From Tuctoria greenei (lineage: Eukaryota; Streptophyta; Magnoliopsida; Poales; Poaceae), in contig JAYESD010000003.1 of NCBI GenBank assembly GCA_036927565.1, positions 188,065,499-188,129,498 on the forward strand: a stretch of DNA of 64,000 nt. The letters run 5' to 3'. Numbering within the stretch: position 1 is the first letter of the stretch; every line of letters starts with the position of its first letter. Position numbers and translations under genes: made by a program. Shown here in pieces: positions 56,361 to 64,000 of this stretch. The notes beneath the pieces are model-generated. The model did no database searches. It was not told the DNA's origin and saw only the letters and a program-made list of their open reading frames with translations.

Positions 56361-58878
56361 ATGGTGTTCATCAGGCCCGTGGAAGGCGGTTTCTGCGGCC
56401 TTCATCCGGTGACCAGATCCGTAGCTCGAGCGGTGCTCTCTGATCGGTCACGCCCCCGTGCAGATACAGCTGGCCTGGACAGCACGTTGGGACACATCCC
56501 GGCCTAGTCTGCCCCTCCGGGACCACCAGCAGCAAGCCTGTAGAGCGCTCTGGCAGCGGCTAGAGCTCTTCTCAACTACCCAACATCGCTGAACGCTTCT
56601 CAGAGAGCGGCTCAACAGTGGGTCCAAGACATCGACCACATCGTCGTTGCAACTATCAACTCCCCCAACAAGGGAAGGTGTCACATGTCACTATCACGCA
56701 CGCCGTCCATCAACTGTCACCGTGCTGACTGCAGATCTACCAGGCCTACAAGTGCTGGCAAGATCCCCATGGAGGACCCAAGGGCTGAGCTTGACCGTCG
56801 TCATGCTCAGTTAGATGGTCGCGTCATCATCGAGCGACAGCGATAGAGACAGCGCAACCTTGACGCTGAGTACGAGCCTCGAGGGCCTGAACAGAAGGAG
56901 TCCTCCGTCCGAGGAGCACCTCAGGTAAATCATCCACCGCCGCCATCAAATCAGGACTGCGTTGGGTCGAATGCAACCCTGCACTACACTTTACACCAGA
57001 TACCGCAGCATTACTTGCCACAACAGCAGGTCCCACAGCAGCCACACGCGGTTCAGCAAACCCCCCTGACGTATGTTGTCCCGTACGCCTCTCCGGTGAA
57101 GTCTATCAGAGGGTGCAAGGCCTTGGTGCCATACCTCCAACTAGCAACGTGGCCGCACCAGTTCCGGCCACACCAGTCTAAAAGGTTTGATGGGAGTGTC
57201 AACCCAACAGAGTTAATGCAGATCTACACCACGACGCTCCTTGCTGCAGGAGCGAATGAGCCCGTCCTGGTAAACTACTTCCCCGTCGCTCTGGTCAGCT
57301 CAGCCAGGTCATGGTTGATGAACCTGCCCGAGGGGTCCATAACCTCTTGGGATGAGCTCTGCTGACAGTTCACGGCGAACTTCTGCAGCTCTTACATGCG
57401 CCCCGGCACTGAGTTCAACCTCCACACTGTGCGCCAGTAACCCAAGGAGATGCTGAGATCATCCATCCAGTGCTTCTCCCAGGTACGCAACTCCATCTCC
57501 AACATCCCGAATTCTTCTGTCATAGTAGCGTTCCGACATGGAGTGCGTGATCGGGAGATGCTCGAGAACCTAGCCACGCACAACGTGCAAGATGTTTTCG
57601 AGCTATTCTCCACCGCCGATCGGTGTGCCCGCACGGCTGAGGGCCGTGAGTGGCACACGCAGACCGCCCCAGAGTGGGCGAATCGGCCTGACTGGCAATA
57701 GTGCCATTACCCCGGGTAGCATCAAAATGAAGAACTGGAGCGGCAACCAGAACAAGCCGCTGCATGGGTCTCCTGTCGCCACAGCAATGGCAACCAGAGG
57801 GGGGAAACCACCACGCTCCGACAAGCACCCACGTCAGCCACCTGCTACTGATGACGTGCCGAGCCCTGGCCGGTGCACAAGACTCGCGACCACACTGCGA
57901 GCGAATGCTGGGAGATCAAGATTTGTGCCGAGCACTACAAAGAATGGGTGCAGCAGCGGCCGGACGGCGCCCCCTTCCGCCAGTGGGAGGGCAAGCAGAA
58001 GGTTGACTCCAAGGTCGACGATGACGAGGAGATGGAGTACCAGAAGCATGAGCGGACTGTTAATGTGGTCCACCAAGACGAGGACTCTGACGCCAGCAGC
58101 GACTACGAACGTCGCAAGACCGCATCATCTTCGGAGGATCTTGGGCTCCCGCATCCCGGAACGTGGTCAAGACCCTTCGTCGTGCAGTGGCTTCAGCAGC
58201 CCCTGCCCCAACTTCGGCGCTGCACCACCGATGGAAGGAGACACCGATCAGCTTCGATGCCTCCGAATGCCCCAAGAACATGGCTGGGGCAGTGATTCTA
58301 CCTCTCCTGGTCGCCCCCACCATTGCCAACGTCAAGCTCAACTACGTCCTGATAGATGGCGGGGCTGGACTCAACCTCCTCAGCTGCACAGCCTTCGAGC
58401 AACTGCAAATCCCGGTGTCGAAACTCACCCCCTAGAGCCCATTCTCAGAGGTGGGACCAAGGAGCATCATCCCATACAGCAACATCCATCTCCGAGTGAC
58501 CTTCGGGACACCCGACAACTACAGGACGGAGAGCATCCTCTTCGACGTCGCGGATGTCAGCCTCCCCTTCAACACCAACATCGGCAGGCCCGCCCTGTAC
58601 CAATTCATGGTCGTAGCCCACTACGGCTACCTCGTCCTGAAGATGCCAACCCCCTCCAGCGTACTCAGGATCCGGGAGATCGCACTGCTGCGGTGTTAGC
58701 CTTTGAGCAGCTCAAACTCTATCAACAGACCCAACACCTGTCTCCGGCAGCGCTGGATCAAGTCAGCCTCTGCCGACCTCACGTCAGCGCGGAGCACCCG
58801 CTGTGCCCCAAATGCAGCCCTCCAGAAGCACTGACACCCCCCGTCAAAGCTGCCAAGCTCAGTCCTAGCTCTGCTTAG
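56361..58878 (+). pseudogene. RIRE2-like gag and aspartic protease, decayed
   Basis: From ATG 56361 (ACCACCATGG context) the frame reads a gag with FDGSVNPTELMQIYTTTLLA, NYFPVALVSSARSWLMNLPE and ITSWDELC (57180-57360). It then has CFSQVRNSISNIPNSSVIVA, FRHGVRDREMLENLATH and DVFELFSTADRCARTAEG (57470-57640). After a frameshift near 58160 comes the aspartic protease: VVKTLRRA-like lead, SFDASECPKNMAG, VLIDGGAGLNLLS (active-site D-G-G) and GPRSIIPYSNI, then NIGRPALYQF and HYGYLVLKMP. A second frameshift near 58680 leads to AFEQLKLY and a stop. Stops at about 56506, 56539, 56845, 57362, 57437 and 57700 disable it. Confidence 0.87.
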
Positions 58879-59898
58879 ACCACTCACAAGGCGGGCGTTA
58901 AAGGCGCGAAGTAGGGACGCTCGCTCACCCCCCCCTCTAGTAGCTGTCGATAGCAAGGTTGCCCCGCAACCATCACAGCTACCCTTAAAGCTTTTGGCAC
59001 CCCTATTGTAAATTTTAAGCTTAGTAGTACAGTGAAAAGGTTTTCATAGGCCCTAGGAGCAGCATTAAGGACAACCGAGCTCCAGGAGGGTCAGGTCCAG
59101 AGTGTGCAGTCAGCCTAGCTTGGTCCCGAACCCTAAGTCTGTACACCCTACCTCTCTCATCATCCGGAATTAAGCCGTTTCCCTCTTTTGTAAAAAGTTT
59201 GTCTCCCCCTATGAACACCGATAAAAAATCACTGTTTTACTTAATGTATTCTTAAAAACATTGTTGTTTTAAATTACGCATTAATTTTTATGATCATACC
59301 ATACTAGACTCGTTTATTGTATATTACCTTTATATACGCAGTTGTACGCTCTGTAACTCACCTATGCAGGAATCATGCAGTCCTAACGCAGGTGGGATCA
59401 CTTGAGGTACCTACAGTGTGTGAGGGGTTCTTCCGGCTACTCTCGTCATTAGGGTCTTGTGGCGCCAGAAGGCTTCCCCGAAAAGGCCTGTGCCGAGCAG
59501 GAGGTCCAGGAGGTGTAAACTTCTTAGCCTAGTCCTGTACCCTAAGTATACACACCCTGCCTCCTAGTGCTACGGCCAGGTACTGGGGCCAGAAAGCTCA
59601 CACCCTAAGGACGGCGGGAGCCAGACCCCAGAATACGAACGCATCAAATTACCCAAGCCCCGTGCGTCAGTCCAGGACAGTAAGAAATGACAAAGCTAAG
59701 GGAGACGAATAGGTAAATAGGCGAGCAGACTAGTCTCCCATCATTTTATCATATGTGCAGGACATCCAGCTCCAGCACCTCCCAAAGGGGCCTACCGTCG
59801 GTGTCCCTACGACGATGGTGGGCGACGTCGGAGCAGCCACCTCCGGCACCTCCCAAGGGGCCTGCCGTCGACGTCTCTACGACGATGGTGGGCGACGC
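58879..59898 (+). other. 3' noncoding region of the RIRE2-like element
   Basis: No protein is recognised. Two diverged direct repeats share an AGCCTAG...CCCTAAGT...ACACCCT pattern (about 59040-59165 and 59400-59575), a habit of Tat-type 3' regions. A 71-bp tandem duplication ends the segment. Confidence 0.6.
59770..59897 (+). repeat. 71-bp tandem duplication
   Basis: CTCCAGCACCTCCCAAAGGG at 59770 and CTCCGGCACCTCCCAAGGGG at 59841 each start a unit ending CGACGATGGTGGGCGACG. The second unit abuts the Tekay LTR at 59899. Confidence 0.85.
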
Positions 59899-62800
59899 TG
59901 TAACACCCTGATTTTCGAGTTTCGGCAAATTAAAAATTTAAATGGAAATTTAAAATTAATAATGGGAGGAAATTGTTTTTATAAACAAAAATATAAAATA
60001 TATGCATCTCGTGTTGCATTTGCATTCATCCCTAGGTATTAAATTTATTGCCAAAACAAATACATTAAAAGTAATTAAATTGATATAATGAATATGGAAT
60101 GAAAAAAATGAGGAAGTCAACTCTTGAACGCACAGCCAGCACCTAACCCCTACTGGACTCCAAGGCCACGACTCGCGCGTGGCACTCCGCCCAAGTCCCA
60201 TCGGGACTGCAACACCAGGGCCCCACCCCTATAATAAATAAATAGAAACCATCGTGAGGCCTGCCCGGCTGGCCAGGCGCACCGTGCCGCCCGCGCCCGG
60301 TGTCGCACGCTCGCGCGCGTGCCCCCGCGCCCCCGTGCTCCCCCATGCCGGGCTGAGTCGGTCGTGTGCCGCGCAGCCGTAGCCAACCGGGACTCTGTCC
60401 CTGGTCGCTCGATCGGTACAGCCGCCACCTATAAATACAACCGGAGGGTTCGTATTTTCTGGACACCAGAACAAGTGCCGCCGACACCAGAAGCCCTAGC
60501 GACAAAAAAAGGAACAGAGGCGCTGCTAGGAGGAAAAAGGGAAAAAAGGAAAAGAAAAGGAAGAACAAGAGGAGGTGCCGTCGTCCGTCGGAGATCATCG
60601 TTGCTGTCGTCGTGCTGCCGTTGGACCGCTGCGCCATCTACTTCGTCTACGTCAGACCGTCGTCATCTTCATCAACGAAACTCTAGATCTCGGAGACACA
60701 CGTCGCGCCGCCGTTCCACGACCGTCCAGACTAGATGCGCATAAGGTAGGTATTACGGTCTATATGTAAACAATTATTTTGGTTCTAGTATATGAATTAG
60801 ATCACGTGTAGAACGTGTTTTATTTGAGCGATCGTTAATCATTGTCTGATCATCTTAAAAATCACTTAGAACGTACAAGTTAGGTTAAATCATACAAGAT
60901 CAATATGATATTTTAGATTTGGCAAAATTTATATTTTCAGTAATATTTAATCTGTTTTTCAGATTTAATAAATAAGATTAAAGCCTAGTTAATTATAAAG
61001 TGTCAAATCAAATCCAGAAAAATTCCTAAAAATTTAGAATAAATTATAGTAAGTTATTAATAATATTTTCAGCAAATTAATGTTCTGAAATAACTATTTT
61101 GCCTTTGAATTAATTGTAATTAATTCCAAACTTGATCAATTAAATAGGAAATAATTATCGAAAATTATTAAAAAGCCATGGAAATTTATATAACATTAAT
61201 ACGAACATATTTTATGCATGTATCCATATTTTGCATATTGATTAGTGGTTTCAATGCATTTATTATGTATGTCTGCTTGTGTATGTGGTTGATTGCGAGT
61301 AGACGGTTTGTTCAAGTGGTTATGATCGAGAAGCGAGTATCCATGGATCTTCGAGTGCAAGACTTTGAGTTGATTGACCATCGGAATTGCAGGATATAAA
61401 GGCAAGTTTCCTTGAAGCATATTGATCCTATTTTAAAATAAATGTTTTGTTTGCAAGCTGCATGCTTGTGTCAATTTGATGGAAAATCCTACGGTAGGAA
61501 GTTTACTAGATTTGTTAAACCACCCTTGTCACCTAGAATTTATGGTAGAGAGTCGGGAAGGGCTTTTACCTTTTTGCTTCGCTTGATTAATTGGGATGGG
61601 AAAACAACACTACAAATTTAATTATGTATTAATGATATTCTGATTAATGTGAACTGGTCAATACGGTATCATAATGCATGATCTAAGCAAGCCTGGTATG
61701 TGGCTGGGTTGGATGTTATGGTGATTTGCTTACTTTAGATCTAAGGACCGATTCATGCGAGAATAAGTCAGGACTACAGTACCACCACGAGGCCAAGTAT
61801 GGGTGCAGCGTAGCTGATTATTAGGGCTTTGCCAGTGCTATTTGGACCATTATGGATGCTCGGGGAGGGGGTAGTCGAATTGGGTTTGTTGATGATTGGC
61901 GGTACTACCCTGGGATCCGAATGGCTCAAGAGGGGGCCCTTGGTTGAAGATGTGCTCAGTTGGAGACATCGCCACCGGTGAAACCTCAGTGGGGTCTAAA
62001 TAGGCTAGTAATCCTTTTGTAGAGGCTATTTTGTGATCTCTTGGCCATACACCAAAGGAAGTGTAATTGGCATAAGGGAGGTTCTTTAGTCGCCGACGGG
62101 TGATGAAATCACAAACACGTGGGTAAAGTGGTACAAACTCTGCAGAGTCTAACAAAACTATCATGATAGTCGTGCTCCCAGTTATGAGCACCTGGACAAC
62201 TTCTATGATTAAAGGGAACTTAGTATTGGGATGGTATTTGGGATGGTTATGGTTGGTATTATGATTATGGTTGGTATTATGGTTATTGTTGGCATTATGG
62301 TTATGGTTGGTTATGAATTTATTTCTGGTATTGAATATGGTTATTGGCAATGGTGAAATCTGGAATTATTGATGATGATCGTGAATTTAGACTGACATTA
62401 TGATATTACTTATGATTATGATGGGTTTACTTCACATACATATAATATATTGCTTTTCAAATGTTTTAATGTACTTTTCAACACTTAGCCATTATTATTG
62501 TCGTCATTTGAATCAACCACATGTCATACTTTCCACACTTGCTGAGTACGACATGTACTCACTCTTGCAATCCCCTTCCAACAGTTGCAGGTCAGGATTG
62601 ATAGTTTAATAGCGATAATGCGGAGATCTAGGTCGTGTCTAGCATCAGCTTGCCTGTGGTGTTGATTGGAGCTGCGCTATACCCTATTGCTTATGATGCG
62701 TAGCTGTTTAGTTTGCTCAATCAGAGTATTTCCGCTGCATTAGTTGAACTTGTCATTAATCTTTATTAGAGCTTGTATTCGAGAATATTATGAATTGTGT

Positions 62801-62931
62801 AATAAAATTTGGTTAATTAATCTTATTCTGTGGTAATTTTCTGTATATCCTTTTGTGATTGCACTCGTGTATGTGTGTTGAACATCCTGGGCACACATAT
62901 GCGTTAGCTTGGTTCATTTTTTGGAACCGGG
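59899..62931 (+). mobile_element. Tekay-like LTR (copy C), 3.0 kb, end cut by L3
   Basis: It starts TGTAACACCCTG at 59899 and reaches GGAACCGGG at 62931, where copies A and B would continue for a further eight or so bases to TGTCACA. The L3 element begins at 62932. The last 1.5 kb (61395 on) is very close to copy A; the first 1.4 kb is only patchily similar. Upstream is not Tekay internal sequence, so this is either a solo LTR or the 5' LTR of an element beyond the window. GACGC (59894-59898) is the predicted duplication. Confidence 0.85.
60430..60437 (+). promoter_or_regulatory. TATA box of Tekay LTR copy C
   Basis: TATAAATA after a GC-rich stretch and before a purine-rich leader, matching the position of the box in copy A. 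Confidence 0.6.
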
Positions 62932-63672
62932 TGATAGGGAAAGATGATGATGAGTCCTGATCTTCCGATAGGTAATGGGTAAGTCGATTGATGGAGATCT
63001 CGACGTTGATGATCCGAGGCTCTCGAGTAGAACACGAACAACACCTGCAATCACTACACCACCGCTCCGTTGGTTATCAACTGTGCTTCACACGATTGAC
63101 CTCGCCAAGAAGGCTAATCCCTGCAAGTGCAACCGAGAACACAAGCAAGAACGTAGAAGAAGCAATCTGAAATTGCTGAATTGGGGTTTCACAAACTGAA
63201 AAACGGCGATATTATTGATCTAAGCAAAACCCAATTGTTCATGGCGGCTACTATGGAGTATATATAGGTGGGAGGACGTCCAAGGGGGTGTTGGGGTCGT
63301 GACCTAACCCTAACACACGAGAATAATGGACTTAGACTTGATACAAGGCCCAATGGCCCAATATGGTGGCGCAGCACCCTGACAGATTCTGTATTTGATT
63401 TTGTTTCGACTATTGCCGACCACTCCAAAGGAATTTTGACATGGGACCGGTGCCATTGGAAAGGTTATCCTCTCCCCTTTCCGTGCATATGTAGAACTTC
63501 CAAAACGGAGTTCGTATGCGTCCTGGGCGTCCGTTTTAGTGCGTATTGCTCCTGGACTCCGAGTTAGATACGATTTGGAGTTTGGTTCGGTTTCCATCTT
63601 CTTTGAACGAATTCTCTGGTCTTCCACGTCCCTAATACTCCCTCCAAGTACTCCTTGAACCTCTCCATGGAT
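62932..63672 (-). mobile_element. Gypsy L3 3' LTR (copy at right edge)
   Basis: The inner edge reads TGATAGGGAAAGATGATGATG, then follows the other L3 LTRs (GAGATCTCGACGTTGATGAT, CAAGTGCAACCGAGAACACA, GATACAAGGCCCAATGGCCC, CCTTTCCGTGCATATGTAGA). The outer boundary is uncertain, between about 63600 and 63672, just before the pol tail. A minus-strand TATATATA box is at about 63256-63264. This copy is uninterrupted and gives the empty site for Athila-2. Its insertion point is eight or so bases before the end of Tekay LTR copy C; CCGGG is the predicted duplication. Confidence 0.72.
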
Positions 63673-63673
63673 C

Positions 63674-64000
63674 CTAATCAAAAAATAAATCATTAAGTAG
63701 CAATTTATGTTCAAAAACATATAAGGAAATATATAAGAACGAGTTCACCTCTGAAATTAATTGTTGTGTATGAACTCTATTGATTGCATCTTGTATGTTC
63801 AATGGAGTGTTGTTTGTATCCATAGAACTGATGTCCTCATCATCCTCCCCTTCTTGAATTGGAGTCGTCCTCGACTCAAGTTCATCTTCTATCATGTGTG
63901 GGTCCATATGTGCAACGCCATCAAATCTTCTTGTAAGCATGAAAGGAGGAGGCCAAGGTGGTGGACGACATAGTGCACCATCTTGATCTTGTCCATCAAA
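63674..64000 (-). CDS. Gypsy L3 pol C-terminal tail (partial, runs off the window)
   Basis: The minus strand is open from the window edge to a stop at 63674-63676. It reads FDGQDQDGALCRPPPWPPPF, then MLTRRFDGVAHMD, an acidic stretch (EGEDDEDISS), and QLISEVNSFLYISLYVFEHK. The final part corresponds to the IxxVNSFL tail of Ty3/gypsy polyproteins and to 50310-50511. A Met at 63940 lies in frame but is unlikely to be a start, since the frame continues upstream. Confidence 0.65.
   Translation of the reverse strand, partial: FDGQDQDGALCRPPPWPPPFMLTRRFDGVAHMDPHMIEDELESRTTPIQEGEDDEDISSMDTNNTPLNIQDAINRVHTQQLISEVNSFLYISLYVFEHKLLLNDLFFD

Larger units (their letters stand above)
55167..59898 (+). mobile_element. 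RIRE2-like Tat gypsy element, partial: LTR, PBS, gag, protease, 3' noncoding
   Basis: A 5' LTR (55167-56305), PBS and gag-protease are followed by about 1 kb of noncoding sequence and then the Tekay LTR inserted at 59899. RT, RNase H and integrase do not appear between the protease and the noncoding region, so they were deleted or never present. The 3' LTR, if any, is beyond the inserted elements. The gag and protease match the RIRE2-type family closely. Confidence 0.85.

Noticed and set aside
57592..58878. A 428-residue open frame, the longest in the window
   Set aside because: Most of it overlaps the gag-protease frames out of phase and is Arg/Pro/Ser-rich without any domain. Only its last 60 or so codons coincide with the shifted tail of the protease region.

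Overview
This window is plant nuclear DNA from a repeat-dense, gene-free part of a grass (Poaceae) genome. I infer a grass because the retroelement families are all typical grass ones: a Tekay-type chromovirus, Athila, a RIRE2-like Tat element, copia, CACTA elements with two transposase-type proteins, and Stowaway MITEs opening with CTCCCTC. The species cannot be fixed from sequence alone. I found no intact host gene, tRNA, rRNA or CRISPR array. Every long protein signal is a decayed transposon protein.

Layout: (1) 1-2917 is the 3' end of a Tekay-like Ty3/gypsy element (last codons of pol plus a 2.8 kb LTR). It sits inside a minus-strand Athila element (Athila-1, 2918-12578) whose gag is split by a complete 5.76 kb CACTA transposon (4049-9808, target duplication TTG). 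(2) 12579-15711 is low-copy sequence ending in a degenerate tandem array. (3) 15712-25243 is a copia element with two LTRs, PBS, PPT and a stop-riddled gag-pol; its 3' LTR is truncated. (4) 25244-30759 holds small MITEs, a duplicated GC-rich module, and the right half of a second CACTA element with a 1.7 kb subterminal repeat array. (5) 30763-33121 is the 5' part of a minus-strand gypsy element called L3 here (LTR, PBS, gag). (6) 33122-50987 is a deep nest: copia RT fragment, then hAT element (8-bp duplication), then L3 3' LTR plus pol tail, then full-length Athila-2 (34320-50019). Athila-2 itself carries a solo Tekay LTR (duplication TTCCT) and a second solo LTR. (7) 50988-55166 is mostly low-copy, with an LTR-like remnant, a Stowaway MITE, a foldback Mutator-like element with a 9-bp duplication, and a GC-rich segment. 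(8) 55167-59898 is a RIRE2-like element reduced to 5' LTR, PBS, gag and protease. (9) 59899-62931 is another Tekay LTR, interrupted a few bases before its end by an L3 element (62932-64000) that runs off the window.

Functionally nothing here looks autonomous. Two unrelated gypsy lineages (Athila-2 and the RIRE2-like element) keep gag and aspartic protease but show no reverse transcriptase, RNase H or integrase, so they would need a partner element to move. Target-site duplications and interruption order give a relative history: copia fragment, hAT, L3, Athila-2, Tekay solo LTR. The most unusual features are arrays of short palindromes or ACGT-core motifs inside LTR promoter regions and CACTA ends, a PBS-adjacent sequence captured inside the Athila LTR, and a 2.3-2.4 kb tandem duplication inside Athila-2.
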